64,000 nt of DNA from positions 124,001 to 188,000 of the forward strand of contig NZ_PQVF01000001.1 in the NCBI RefSeq assembly GCF_002920915.1, given 5' to 3'. This DNA is from Solitalea longa. Its GTDB lineage: Bacteria; Bacteroidota; Bacteroidia; Sphingobacteriales; Sphingobacteriaceae. The notes under the pieces were generated by a model that saw nothing but the letters and a program-made list of their open reading frames with translations, searched no databases and was not told the origin of the DNA. Both the position numbers and the translations under genes were made by a program. Below, one piece after another: positions 9,013 to 17,864 of the stretch (positions within the stretch are counted from its first letter, which is position 1; each line of letters opens with the position of its first letter).

Positions 9013-9330
9013 ATGAAAGAAATTACAGTACAGGAATTAAAGCAAAAAATTGATAACAACGAAGATTTTCAATTGATAGATGTTCGCGAAGAGTTCGAAT
9101 ATCAGGATGCCAACATTGGCGGGTTGTTAATTCCATTGGGTAATATTTTATTAGAAGCTGATAAAATCGCTAAAGACAAACCTGTTGTTGTTCACTGCCG
9201 TAGTGGAAAACGTAGCGCTGCAGCTATTATGCAATTAGAACAACAATTGGGCTTTACCAATCTTTCTAATTTGCAGGGTGGTATTATGGCTTGGGCCTCA
9301 GATATCGACCCAACTATGAACGTAAGTTAA
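9013..9330 (+). CDS. Single-domain rhodanese-like sulfurtransferase
   Basis: A 105-residue cytoplasmic protein consisting of one rhodanese domain. Recognisable parts are the N-terminal helix and ITVQELKQKI, the CH2A-like motif FQLIDVREEFEYQDANIGG, and the active-site loop VVHCRSGKRSAAA, where the Cys would carry the persulfide. The six-residue loop C-R-S-G-K-R is typical of GlpE/PspE-type enzymes that move sulfane sulfur from thiosulfate or persulfides to thiol acceptors. The physiological acceptor is unknown. The gene is followed after 5 bp by a small membrane protein gene, and both end at the terminator at 9544-9578, so they form a two-gene operon. Confidence 0.92.
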   Translation: MKEITVQELKQKIDNNEDFQLIDVREEFEYQDANIGGLLIPLGNILLEADKIAKDKPVVVHCRSGKRSAAAIMQLEQQLGFTNLSNLQGGIMAWASDIDPTMNVS

Positions 9331-9335
9331 TTCAT

Positions 9336-9524
9336 ATGGGCAAGAAAATTATTCTGAATACCTGCATTACCATCATGCTCTTCATTTCGTTTATAATGTT
9401 TTTATTTTCGTTTGAAGCACGTAACTGGGTAAATGTGAGTATTGCAGCAATTGCTTTCGTTGTTTTCATGGCTATTAAAATTATGTACGTTAAAAATGTA
9501 CACCGTGAATTGAAAGGAAAGTAA
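9336..9524 (+). CDS. Small two-helix membrane protein, 62 aa
   Basis: I take the ATG at 9336, five bases after the rhodanese stop, as the start; an earlier in-frame codon at 9291 would overlap rhodanese. The protein has two hydrophobic segments, about residues 6-27 (ILNTCITIMLFISFIMFLFS) and 32-52 (VNVSIAAIAFVVFMAIKIMY), separated by a short polar turn with an Arg and Asn, and a basic tail (VKNVHRELKGK). It is a hypothetical inner-membrane protein translationally linked to the rhodanese; whether it helps sulfur transfer is speculation. Confidence 0.75.
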   Translation: MGKKIILNTCITIMLFISFIMFLFSFEARNWVNVSIAAIAFVVFMAIKIMYVKNVHRELKGK

Positions 9525-9543
9525 AGACATCAGTATATTTTAT

Positions 9544-9578
9544 AAAAGGCAATTTGGGATAACCAGATTGCCTTTTTT
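9544..9578 (+). terminator. Intrinsic terminator of the rhodanese operon
   Basis: The arms AAAAGGCAAT (9544-9553) and ATTGCCTTTT (9567-9576) form a hairpin that runs into a T tract on the plus strand, 20 bp after the last operon stop. Confidence 0.85.
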
Positions 9579-9712
9579 ATTTGGCCTGCATTACGACAAG
9601 GTTAAATCACTTAATTATTATACCCGATTTTGTATCAATAATTGCTAAGTCATTAATTTTAATTAAATTAAAGTATCCATGATTGCCCCTAACTCTAAAT
9701 TTATACTCAGCA

Positions 9713-10168
9713 ATGAAAAATCCTCTCCTGAATGCATTTGCAATAGTTTGCATTGTTTTATTCCTATCTGCCTGTAGCACCACCAAGCATTCCCTTTATA
9801 ATACCCGTTGGGAACTTGGCGAAGTGCAGGGTGTGGTTATTGATTATATGGTGAACCCTAAAGCCGAGATCTATTTAGTCTTTGATGAAACCAAGAAACA
9901 ATTTTACGGTTCAACCGGATGTAATAAGGTGGGTGGAAAACTAACCGTAGAAGAAGGTAATAAAATAAAGCTATCGGAGTTTTATTCAACAAAAATGGCC
10001 TGCGAAAAAATGCGAGCCGAACGCCTTTACCTGAGTTTATTAGAATCGGCTGACAACTATAAATTTAGCGGTTCCACACTTACACTTTACCAGGGAACCA
10101 ATCAAGTTGCCTCATACACAAAGAGTAAACTTCCAGTTCCTACTGGTTTAGCCGTTCCAACTAATTAA
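9713..10168 (+). CDS. META-domain lipoprotein (HslJ-like)
   Basis: I chose the ATG at 9713, not the upstream one at 9683, because it opens directly on a lipoprotein signal (MKNPLL...LFLSAC, Cys near residue 21). The mature part, about residues 30-130, is a META/HslJ domain: LYNTRWELGEVQG, then YLVFDETKKQFYGSTGCNKV with the typical Gly-Cys-Asn turn, then KLSEFYSTKMACEKM, where a second Cys pairs with the first in family members, and ERLYLSLLESADNYKFSGST near the end. META proteins are envelope proteins linked to heat shock or antibiotic resistance in some species; no enzymatic activity is known. Monocistronic by context. Confidence 0.88.
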   Translation: MKNPLLNAFAIVCIVLFLSACSTTKHSLYNTRWELGEVQGVVIDYMVNPKAEIYLVFDETKKQFYGSTGCNKVGGKLTVEEGNKIKLSEFYSTKMACEKMRAERLYLSLLESADNYKFSGSTLTLYQGTNQVASYTKSKLPVPTGLAVPTN

Positions 10169-10318
10169 GCATGATCCTTGTTTTTTGTGCATAATGCACA
10201 CGGCAAACATAAATGCAGCCATCATTCAAAGTAGGAGATAAAAAAAAGAAAACGGCTACTAGTAAAATCCTATAAAGCTTTAAAAGCAGCTGGTTGGGAG
10301 CAATGATCTTTTTCCTGG

Positions 10319-11905
10319 TTATTTCTTTATAAAAACAGCAGATACAGAAGGTTCAAAAATATCTTTGCCTTCTGCTATTTTTCTGTATCCCATCGTTTCA
10401 AGCTCCTTCTGCCGTGTCTTTCGGCTGATAATTGCTGCTCCGGGATTTTGCGCAAGGAATTTCTTTAAGGCAGCAGTGTCAGAACAAATTGTAATAACTT
10501 TATTCAAGGCGAAGTTGTAGGCAGGATTATACTTTCCTAAAGAAGCAATTGGCCGATTGGGATCAATAAACCGGTAACTTTTTTCAACAGGATTTTCTGA
10601 ATAAACCTTTGGATAGATCCAGCCCATCAATAAAAAGTTCATTATAATAAATGAAGCGGCTATGGTTGATATCACATGGCTTAATTTATTCTTGTAAGCA
10701 AACCGCAAAGCAATAGCCGCACTAGTTGGCAATAAAACAAACCAATAGGATAAATAAGATAGGTTGTGAATAGAAGGCTCGTTACTAATAACAATTTTTA
10801 AAGCCCCAGGCAAGGCCAGCATTAAAAGCAAATAAATCCATAACGAAACTTTAATAGATGCCACAGATTGAACAGTAATTTGGTTAAGCCAGCTGCCTAT
10901 TAGTAAGGCTATAAAGGCAAATGCAGGCATCGGATAGTTTGGCAATTGTGTTTTCGACAAAGAAAAGAAAACGATAAAAACCAGTGCTGTAATAACCGAA
11001 AATGAGATAACAGGCTCTTTAAAGTTTTTAACTGCAAATCTGGCTGACTGGAAAATAAAAATTGAAAACGGCAGCAGTCCTATAAGAATGTAGGCCAAAG
11101 TAAGCAAATAGGAGCCTCCGTGACCTTCCTTTTTAGTCGAAAACCGTTGCAAATTATGCTCCATGAAAAAGCCATACGTCCATGCGCCATTTGTAGCCCG
11201 GTGAACCAACCAATACCAAGGTAATGCTATTGTCGTAACTATAAACAAGCCCAAAAACGGCTGCAATTGAACAAACAAGGTTTTTAGGGTAAGCCGTTTT
11301 TGCGTTATGAGGTAAATAATAACGATTAGCCCCGGTAATGCTATTGCGACTGGGCCTTTTGCAATAGTGCCAACACCTAAGCAAACATAAAAGAGCCACA
11401 AGAACGTTTTTTCGTTTGTTTGCAAATACGTTAAAACCGAAAAAAGGGCCGAAGTGAGAAAAAAGATAAGGTACGGGTCAGGAACCGACCAATGGAACTC
11501 AAGCGTAAAATTCATTGAGGCCAATAAAACCAAAGCGGTTAAAAAAGCAGCACGTATGCCGATGAATCGCTTTGCAAACAAATAGATGCTTGCAATTGTC
11601 AAAACTCCAAAAAGGGCTGAAAAGAAACGTGCTGAAAAAGGGGTTACCCCAAAAAGCTTATACCCCAGCATCATGAAAAAGAGATGCAGGGGAGGCTTAT
11701 CGGTTCGCAGTTCATTATTAAAAACCGGAACTATGAAGTTATTCCGCTCATACATTTCCCGTGCACATTGTGCATTTTTGGCTCCATCATAAATATAGAT
11801 TGGTGGCTTACCCAAGTGAGGAAAATAGGCAAACAATGCGAGGACAATTACAACAATGAAATAGTAATTGTTTTCAGACAAGTTAAACCTACCTTTAGTT
11901 TGCAT
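10319..11905 (-). CDS. ArnT-like membrane glycosyltransferase (GT39/GT83 family)
   Basis: A 528-residue polytopic membrane protein. After a first membrane helix comes the GT-C signature loop with acidic residues (GKPPIYIYDGAKNAQCAREM), then the family motif RTDKPPLHLFF around residues 68-78. Roughly ten further hydrophobic segments reach residue 410, and a soluble periplasmic C-terminal domain follows (about 415-528). This is the layout of ArnT/PMT enzymes, which transfer a sugar from a polyprenyl-phosphate donor to lipid A or protein. Donor and acceptor cannot be told here. It is divergent from the nucleotide-sugar epimerase gene 118 bp away, which fits a role in surface glycan or lipid A modification. 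Confidence 0.88.
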   Translation of the reverse strand: MQTKGRFNLSENNYYFIVVIVLALFAYFPHLGKPPIYIYDGAKNAQCAREMYERNNFIVPVFNNELRTDKPPLHLFFMMLGYKLFGVTPFSARFFSALFGVLTIASIYLFAKRFIGIRAAFLTALVLLASMNFTLEFHWSVPDPYLIFFLTSALFSVLTYLQTNEKTFLWLFYVCLGVGTIAKGPVAIALPGLIVIIYLITQKRLTLKTLFVQLQPFLGLFIVTTIALPWYWLVHRATNGAWTYGFFMEHNLQRFSTKKEGHGGSYLLTLAYILIGLLPFSIFIFQSARFAVKNFKEPVISFSVITALVFIVFFSLSKTQLPNYPMPAFAFIALLIGSWLNQITVQSVASIKVSLWIYLLLMLALPGALKIVISNEPSIHNLSYLSYWFVLLPTSAAIALRFAYKNKLSHVISTIAASFIIMNFLLMGWIYPKVYSENPVEKSYRFIDPNRPIASLGKYNPAYNFALNKVITICSDTAALKKFLAQNPGAAIISRKTRQKELETMGYRKIAEGKDIFEPSVSAVFIKK

Positions 11906-12022
11906 AATTTATTGCTAAAGTTTATCTCTCATGGTTATAAAGCTAATAGTACTTTCATATTATAGCTTAGTGCATGTGCAGTTTTTTTTTGAACTTTACT
12001 CAGCTCAATTTTTAATTATTAC

Positions 12023-12982
12023 ATGAAGCATTTATTAATAACCGGCGGAGCCGGATTTATCGGAAGTAATCTTATAAAGCACTTATTAACAGAACGAAAA
12101 TTTAAGATTACCTGTGTCGATAATTTCGACCCGTTTTATTCACGTAATATTAAAGAATTGAATTTGTTGCCGTTAAAAAACCATCCTGATTTTGAGTTGC
12201 TGGAATTTGATTTAGCTGATGAAAAGAGTATAAAAGAACAATTGCGCGGACAATATGATGTGATTATTCATTTAGCCGGAAAAGCAGGAGTAAGGCCAAG
12301 TATAGAACACCCTCGGGCTTATCAGCGCGCCAATGTTGATGCTACTCAAAATTTGTTAGAATTTGCGAAAAATAAGGGAATCAGGCAATTTGTTTTTGCC
12401 TCCTCAAGCAGTGTTTATGGCGTTAACCCGAATACTCCCTGGCGAGAGGATGAACCATTGATGCCAATTAGTCCTTATGCAAGTACCAAACTTTCCTGTG
12501 AACAGTTAGGTCATGTATACAGTCACCTTTACGGTATTCGTTTCCTGGCGCTTCGCTTTTTCACTGTTTATGGACCCGGTCAGCGTCCTGACCTTGCCAT
12601 ACATAAGTTCTTTAAATCGATAATGAAGGAAGAAGCGATCCCGGTTTTTGGCGATGGAAGCACCAGCAGGGATTACACCTTTATTACTGATATTGTTTCG
12701 GGCATTAAGGCCTGTATTGATTACGAGGAAAGTCGTTATGAGATCATCAATTTGGGTAATCATCAAACCATAACATTAAGCGGACTAATTGAAGCTATAG
12801 AAGTTACCTGCGGAAAAAAGGCCATTATTAACCGCATGCCTAACCAGCCCGGCGATGTGCCTAAAACCTATGCCGATGTTTCAAAGGCGAACCGATTGTT
12901 AGGTTATCAGCCTAAAACTGCACTAAAGGAAGGCCTTCAAAAGTTTTATGAATGGTATTGTATAAATAAGGGGACGCTTTAA
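12023..12982 (+). CDS. NAD-dependent nucleotide-sugar epimerase, UDP-glucuronate 4-epimerase-like
   Basis: An extended short-chain dehydrogenase of 319 residues. The NAD-binding motif GGAGFIGSNL is at residues 7-16, the active-site Ser region VFASSSSVYG at about 125-134, and the catalytic YASTK near 152-156. The string AGKAGVRPSIEHPRAYQRAN and, later, YGPGQRPDLAIHKFFK are hallmarks of the UDP-glucuronate 4-epimerase branch (CapI/LpsL-like) rather than GalE. It would supply UDP-galacturonate or a related sugar for surface polysaccharide. It is divergent from the ArnT-like gene. The exact substrate is inferred only from these motifs. Confidence 0.88.
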   Translation: MKHLLITGGAGFIGSNLIKHLLTERKFKITCVDNFDPFYSRNIKELNLLPLKNHPDFELLEFDLADEKSIKEQLRGQYDVIIHLAGKAGVRPSIEHPRAYQRANVDATQNLLEFAKNKGIRQFVFASSSSVYGVNPNTPWREDEPLMPISPYASTKLSCEQLGHVYSHLYGIRFLALRFFTVYGPGQRPDLAIHKFFKSIMKEEAIPVFGDGSTSRDYTFITDIVSGIKACIDYEESRYEIINLGNHQTITLSGLIEAIEVTCGKKAIINRMPNQPGDVPKTYADVSKANRLLGYQPKTALKEGLQKFYEWYCINKGTL

Positions 12983-13046
12983 AATTTTACCAATGTACGG
13001 AGGTGGAAAGATTTTACCTTTTCGATTCTGCGGCACAGCAGATTGC

Positions 13047-14066
13047 TTATCTATCTTTTAATCTAATCCCTAAACCTGGCTGGTCGGAAAGTGTGATCTT
13101 GCCATCTTTGAGTTCTGGATCTTGAAAAGGTTTGTCTATGGTCATCCAAGGGCCATCTAAATCAGCATAATCACATAGAGGGGCTAATGTTGCCGCAGCC
13201 ATAATTGCGCATGAAGTTTCGCTCATACAGCCGATCATCACTTTTAAATCCAACTGGCGGGCCTTTTTAATCATTCTTGAAGCTTCATGTATACCGGTGC
13301 ATTTCATTAGTTTGAGGTTAACGCCTGAATATACTCCTTGCGCCTTTTCCACATCAGCGAAACGTTGAACGGCTTCATCTCCAAAAGTAGGGATTGGGCT
13401 GTTTTCGGTGAGCCACGAATTTTCATCGATCATTGTCTTCGGCATGGCCTGCTCCACAAATACGGCACCATGCTCTGCCAACCAAAAGATCTTTTCCAAC
13501 GCTTCATGCCGGTCTTTCCAGCCCTGGTTGGCATCAATGTACAATGGCTTATCCGTTACAGAGCGGATTGCCCCGATCATTTCAGCATCGTTGTTTCCTC
13601 CCAATTTCACTTTTAATACGTTAAAATCAGAAGTTTCCAGCACTTTCTTTCTAACGGTTTCAGCGCTATCAATTCCTATGGTACAACTGGTTACAGGCAT
13701 TTTATCCGGAATGCTTCCAAAGAAACTATAACAAGGTTTATTAAGCAATTTGCCTAACAGATCATGCAGAGCAATATCAATTGAGGCCTTTGCTGAGGGG
13801 TTACCGGGAGCAATAGAATCAATATAGGTAAGGATTTCCTCTATATTTTCAGGCGATGAAAACTGCTTCAGATTTACTTTTGTTAAAAACTCGGCAGCAC
13901 TCTTATGCGACTCTCCTAAATAGGGTGGCATCGAGGCCTCGCCATAACCCACATGACCGTCAAACTCAATCTGCGTTAGCATTATGGGTGTGGAGGTTCG
14001 GGAAAAATTAGCGATCGTAAACGGATATTTTAACTTCAGATCAAATGCTTTGTAGCTTAACTTCAT
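13047..14066 (-). CDS. Dipeptide epimerase (L-Ala-D/L-Glu type), enolase superfamily
   Basis: A 339-residue enolase-superfamily protein with the muconate-lactonising capping domain (about 1-115) and a TIM barrel. Catalytic elements are visible: the KxK motif NVLKVKLGG (about 150-158), the metal ligands in YIDANQGW (Asp), VFVEQAMP (Glu) and TFGDEAVQ (Asp), and the opposing lysine in NLKLMKCTG. This set fits L-Ala-D/L-Glu epimerases such as YcjG/YkfB, which convert murein dipeptide L-Ala-D-Glu so that it can be degraded. The GDE..Q and C-terminal DLDGPW segments are typical. A related dipeptide specificity is possible. No murein-recycling gene is adjacent. Confidence 0.88.
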   Translation of the reverse strand: MKLSYKAFDLKLKYPFTIANFSRTSTPIMLTQIEFDGHVGYGEASMPPYLGESHKSAAEFLTKVNLKQFSSPENIEEILTYIDSIAPGNPSAKASIDIALHDLLGKLLNKPCYSFFGSIPDKMPVTSCTIGIDSAETVRKKVLETSDFNVLKVKLGGNNDAEMIGAIRSVTDKPLYIDANQGWKDRHEALEKIFWLAEHGAVFVEQAMPKTMIDENSWLTENSPIPTFGDEAVQRFADVEKAQGVYSGVNLKLMKCTGIHEASRMIKKARQLDLKVMIGCMSETSCAIMAAATLAPLCDYADLDGPWMTIDKPFQDPELKDGKITLSDQPGLGIRLKDR

Positions 14067-14153
14067 AATGGACTAAAGATTGATTAATTTAGAATTCATC
14101 AGCATTTTATCCTTTTTTCAATAAAAAAATGTGTTGGCCAAGTTAACATTTAT

Positions 14154-15287
14154 ATGAAATTATTCATTCCAGTTTTAATTGTAGCGTTTATCACTCTTTC
14201 ATGTGGTTCGGCACAAAAATCATTTGAAAAAGGTGACTATATCTCTGCGTTTGAAAAAGCCGCAAAGGAACTTAAGGCTAAACCTGACGATAAGAATTTA
14301 GAGGAAATAGTAAAGAGCTCATACAAAGCAGGTGTAACGCAACAACTGGATAAAGTTAAAACGTTGGAGTCAGGAAATGATCCGTATAAATATGAAAAAA
14401 TCGCAGCTGAATATGCTTCTATAAACAAGATGTATGATATTCTTCAAAGCGTTGACTGTTGCGATAATTTTAAAGAAAGCTATCGGGATTTTAAGGAGGA
14501 GCAACATCAAGCACTTAATTTTGCTGCCGAAACACGTTATCATTATGGCGAACAAGCCATGACCCTGAATAGCCGTGAAGGTGCCAAGCAAGCCTATTTC
14601 GAATTTAGCAAGGCGGCAGAGTTAATTCCGGGATATAAGGATGCTGCTCAGCTGGCGCAGCAGTCGAGGGATGCTGCCACAGTAACCATTTTTATCCAGG
14701 ATTTTGCAAATGCTCAACCCTATTATTCACTTAATTATAACCCCTTTTACAATCAAGTGAGCAATTACCTTTTTCAGCTCAATCGCCCCGGAAGCTTTAC
14801 CCAATTTATTAACGGCTCAACCCCTGGCTATAATGTTAGTTCGAAACAACCTGATCAAGTCATTCAACTGAGCTTTCCGATGATCTCGTTCAGCCCGCCA
14901 TTAATTACCAAACAAACCGTAAATAACTCTCAACAGGTGGGTACCGGTAAGAAAAATGCCGACGGTAAGGAGATCATGCAAACTGTTACCTCAACAGTAA
15001 CTATTTATACCAAAACCGTAAATACCCGCGCTGAATTATTTTACCAGATCCTGGACAATCATACGGGTGCTTTTATCTATTCTAACCGGGCCTATTCTGA
15101 TTACTTATGGACCTATACATGGGCAACTGTGCAGGGAGATCGCCGGGCTTTAGATGCAAATAATCAACGATTAATAGGTTTGACTGAAATTGCCCCGCCA
15201 CAAAATCAGTTTTTATTTGACGAGCTAACCCGTAGGCTCTACGATGACTTTACCTATCAGATAAATAATTTTTACAGTAATTACTAA
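14154..15287 (+). CDS. Lipoprotein of unknown function, first of a tandem paralogous pair
   Basis: A 377-residue predicted lipoprotein (FITLSC, Cys near residue 17). The N-terminal third is helical and TPR-like (KSFEKGDYISAFEKAAKELK, then a second and third helical pair up to about residue 180). The C-terminal half is beta-rich and contains KQPDQVIQLSF, a conserved tryptophan block (DYLWTYTWATVQGDRRALD) and an end LYDDFTYQINNFY. The next gene has the same layout and motifs, so the pair arose by tandem duplication. There is a CC dipeptide in SVDCCDNF. No enzymatic motif is present. Probably an envelope scaffold or assembly protein; this is a guess from the architecture. Confidence 0.8.
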   Translation: MKLFIPVLIVAFITLSCGSAQKSFEKGDYISAFEKAAKELKAKPDDKNLEEIVKSSYKAGVTQQLDKVKTLESGNDPYKYEKIAAEYASINKMYDILQSVDCCDNFKESYRDFKEEQHQALNFAAETRYHYGEQAMTLNSREGAKQAYFEFSKAAELIPGYKDAAQLAQQSRDAATVTIFIQDFANAQPYYSLNYNPFYNQVSNYLFQLNRPGSFTQFINGSTPGYNVSSKQPDQVIQLSFPMISFSPPLITKQTVNNSQQVGTGKKNADGKEIMQTVTSTVTIYTKTVNTRAELFYQILDNHTGAFIYSNRAYSDYLWTYTWATVQGDRRALDANNQRLIGLTEIAPPQNQFLFDELTRRLYDDFTYQINNFYSNY

Positions 15288-15364
15288 ATTGCTTTATTTT
15301 TAACCCGAAATTCTTAATAGTTAACCTATTATTGAGAAGCTAAATTTTCAAACCAAATCTTTGT

Positions 15365-16495
15365 ATGAAAAACCTTATTCGGGCTTTTATTCCTTGTGCA
15401 ATTTTTATTGCTGCTTGTTCGTCTCCTAAAAGTTCATTTGATAAAGGCGATTATACCAAGGCATTTTCTCAATCTGTAAACCGATTAAAAAAGGATCCTG
15501 AGGATAAAAAAGCCCTAGCGGTTTTAAAGGATGCCTTTGAATTTGCCAAGAATGACCATATCCGGATTATAAACGATGCCAAGCTTTCGAACAATGTTTA
15601 TCGCTGGGAAACAGTGGGACGCGAATACCAGGCGTTGAATTCACTAGTAAATCAACTGAATTATTGTCCGGCTTGCATGAAAATTATCGGCCCTACTGAA
15701 AACTTTAAATCTGCTGAAAGTGAAGCTTTTTTAAAAGCAGCAGAGGTTCGCTATCAACTTGGAGAAAAAGAATTAGCAACCGGTTACCGCGAGAATGCGC
15801 GCACTGCATACGATCATTTTTTGGCAGCCGATAACTTATATGCCGGTTACAAAGACGCTCGTAAAAAAGCACAGGATGCATATTGGGATGCTACCGTAAA
15901 AGTTTTAGTTGAAGACATTCCGGTGCAAAGCCGTGTGTTTAGCTTAAGCAATGATTTCTTCCGCGAGCAGGTTTGGAAATACCTTAACAGCCTTTCGAAC
16001 CGCGATAATTCCTTCGTTTACTTTTATAATCCAAAGGATTTTAAACAAAGCGGATTAAAACAACCCGACCAGGTTTTACAGTTAGCCTTTGATGAATACA
16101 TTGTAGGTAACACCTATGTAAAAGAAAACAATTACGATATGCGAAAGGATTCGATAATTGTAGGAAAGGTTGAAAATAAAAATGTTTACGGAACAGTAAA
16201 GGCCAAAGTTAAAGTGATGAGAAAAGAGGTTTCGACTTCGGGAGCATTGACCGTTCGGTTGATTGATTCGTATTCAAATAAAGTAATACAGCAGGAACGC
16301 TTACCTGGAACCTTTGTTTGGGCCTATGAATGGGGTTCTTTTAATGGTGATGAGCGCGCTTTAACTAAAGATCAGTTAAGTATTTGTAATAAACGTGAGC
16401 TTCTACCCCCGCCGCCGCAGGATTTGTTTGTGGAGTTTACAAAGCCTATTTATGATCAGTTGACATATAAGCTGAAGAGATATTATGTGAATTAA
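15365..16495 (+). CDS. Lipoprotein of unknown function, second of the tandem paralogous pair
   Basis: This 376-residue lipoprotein (FIAAC, Cys near residue 18) mirrors its upstream neighbour. It shares the N-terminal FDKGDYTKAF repeat helix and the central KQPDQVLQLAF. It also shares the tryptophan block TFVWAYEWGSFNGDERALT and the terminal PIYDQLTYKLKRYY. Conservation is clear in the motifs but low overall, so the duplication is not recent. The genes are 77 bp apart and probably co-transcribed. In the cysteine pattern, CPACMKI stands where the first copy has SVDCCDNF. No known family assigned. Confidence 0.8.
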   Translation: MKNLIRAFIPCAIFIAACSSPKSSFDKGDYTKAFSQSVNRLKKDPEDKKALAVLKDAFEFAKNDHIRIINDAKLSNNVYRWETVGREYQALNSLVNQLNYCPACMKIIGPTENFKSAESEAFLKAAEVRYQLGEKELATGYRENARTAYDHFLAADNLYAGYKDARKKAQDAYWDATVKVLVEDIPVQSRVFSLSNDFFREQVWKYLNSLSNRDNSFVYFYNPKDFKQSGLKQPDQVLQLAFDEYIVGNTYVKENNYDMRKDSIIVGKVENKNVYGTVKAKVKVMRKEVSTSGALTVRLIDSYSNKVIQQERLPGTFVWAYEWGSFNGDERALTKDQLSICNKRELLPPPPQDLFVEFTKPIYDQLTYKLKRYYVN

Positions 16496-16526
16496 GAATT
16501 GTCCTTATTCATACATACTCGGTGTA

Positions 16527-16555
16527 ACTCTGTGGTAAAGAATAAACCACAGAGT
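16527..16555. repeat. Short inverted repeat ACTCTGTGGT/ACCACAGAGT
   Basis: Perfect 10-bp arms ACTCTGTGGT (16527-16536) and ACCACAGAGT (16546-16555) surround a 9-nt loop in a non-coding gap just after the second lipoprotein gene. There is no T tract, so it is not a classical terminator. The core resembles the element at 19311-19359. Confidence 0.6.
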
Positions 16556-16715
16556 GGCACAAAGTTAGAACCACCTTTCAATACCAATTAAAAAGCTTGT
16601 AAGGCCATGGATCCTTCCTCAGGACAATTATTTTATGGCGAATTTTATCCTATTTTTGTCCGCAACTCGAACATTTCTGAAGCTTTAGGGTTTTAGAATC
16701 TTTAATAGTGCATTC

Positions 16716-17690
16716 ATGAATCTTCATACCCCTTTCGATAATTTCAACTTTGGCAATAAAACCTGTTATTTAAGTGGCCAAGCCGCTGATGAAAAAGTGG
16801 AAGTATTTCCACTTTGGTTACAAAACCGTTTTCAGTTGCAGGATAAGCCTTTTCGTCAGTTAAACGAGAAGTATACCACCTATGGGAAGCTAAAGGTTCC
16901 GGTTAATACAGGTTTACAAAAAGAGGTAATTAATCCTTTTGAAACTAAGGTTGAAAATGCATTTACCAGTGGTTATGAAGCAGTAAAAGAACTCAGTGAA
17001 CAGGAGTTGTTTTGGTGGTTCGGCAAGCTCATGTACGGTATTATTTTTAATGAGATTCAGGTAGCCCTATTGGAGAAGCCTGCTAACGAGCCCCTTTCTT
17101 TTTCTGCCACACTGATCAGCAAGTTTTCCAATCATTTACGGTTTCTGCAATCACTGTTTGTTCCTACAGAGTTCGAAGAGTTTGTGCCCTATTCAGTAAG
17201 CGTGTTTAAGGTAAAGCAGGGTGATGATCGTTTCGATTACCGGAATGAGATGAATACGCTGGTTGCTTCGCTGCAAATGAACGGTTTCGGCATTGTGGTA
17301 TGCATGCAAGATAATGGAGAGAATAAGCGCCTCCATCGTCCGGCATTAGAGCTGGTGCACGGAAAAGAACTACACCCTATCCAGTTTCAGGAGATGAATG
17401 CCCGGTTCTATTATTCGGCTTATTTATTCAACCGTATTCCTCAGTATGTGATGTTGCCTCCGGCTGATGCATCACAAAAATACACCATTAGCGCCATGCC
17501 TTTACATGGAGGTGAAGGAAAGTCGTTATTTGATCAATGGAACAATAAAACATATTGCCAGGTGCTGGAAGCCTTTTGGAAACCATGGGGTTTTGTATTG
17601 TACGAGATCTATAAAAATCCGGAGCAGCCAATGAGCTTTTTGGTTGATGAGCATGGTGACTTCAATGGAAAGGTAGATCAACCGTTTTAA
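16716..17690 (+). CDS. Protein of unknown function with an HNH-like N-terminal motif, 324 aa
   Basis: I do not recognise the family. No signal peptide or membrane segment is seen, so it is probably cytoplasmic. The first 50 residues, NKTCYLSGQAADEKVEVFPLW followed by LQNRF, resemble the start of HNH-nuclease-like proteins (C..CG...HVFP.W), but the second cysteine is a serine and the histidine position is a glutamate, so it would be catalytically degenerate. The rest is mixed alpha/beta, rich in aromatic residues, with ELFWWFGKLMYGIIFNE and EAFWKPWGFVLYEIY as conspicuous blocks. It lies alone between the tandem lipoproteins and the toxin-antitoxin module. Confidence 0.75.
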   Translation: MNLHTPFDNFNFGNKTCYLSGQAADEKVEVFPLWLQNRFQLQDKPFRQLNEKYTTYGKLKVPVNTGLQKEVINPFETKVENAFTSGYEAVKELSEQELFWWFGKLMYGIIFNEIQVALLEKPANEPLSFSATLISKFSNHLRFLQSLFVPTEFEEFVPYSVSVFKVKQGDDRFDYRNEMNTLVASLQMNGFGIVVCMQDNGENKRLHRPALELVHGKELHPIQFQEMNARFYYSAYLFNRIPQYVMLPPADASQKYTISAMPLHGGEGKSLFDQWNNKTYCQVLEAFWKPWGFVLYEIYKNPEQPMSFLVDEHGDFNGKVDQPF

Positions 17691-17819
17691 ATGAATAGCT
17701 TCCTTTTGACTTGCAAGTAATAGCACAAATTATTACAACTTTCCCTTAGATTGCTTATTTCTAAGTCCTTTAGCGATAGTTAATTCTAAATAAATCATAC
17801 GTTTAGTCACCTTTTTCAA

Positions 17820-17841
17820 ATACCAATAATTGGTATATTTG
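17820..17841 (+). promoter_or_regulatory. parDE promoter with overlapping palindromic operator
   Basis: TACCAAT-A-ATTGGTA is a perfect 15-bp inverted repeat (17821-17835, extended to 17820-17836 by an A/T pair). It overlaps an exact Bacteroidota -7 box TATATTTG (17834-17841). The antitoxin start codon is 23 bp downstream. A symmetric site touching the -7 box and lying between it and the -33 region is what is expected for autorepression by a ribbon-helix-helix antitoxin. Confidence 0.7.
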
Positions 17842-17864
17842 TGTTAGGAATAAATTAGAAACGT

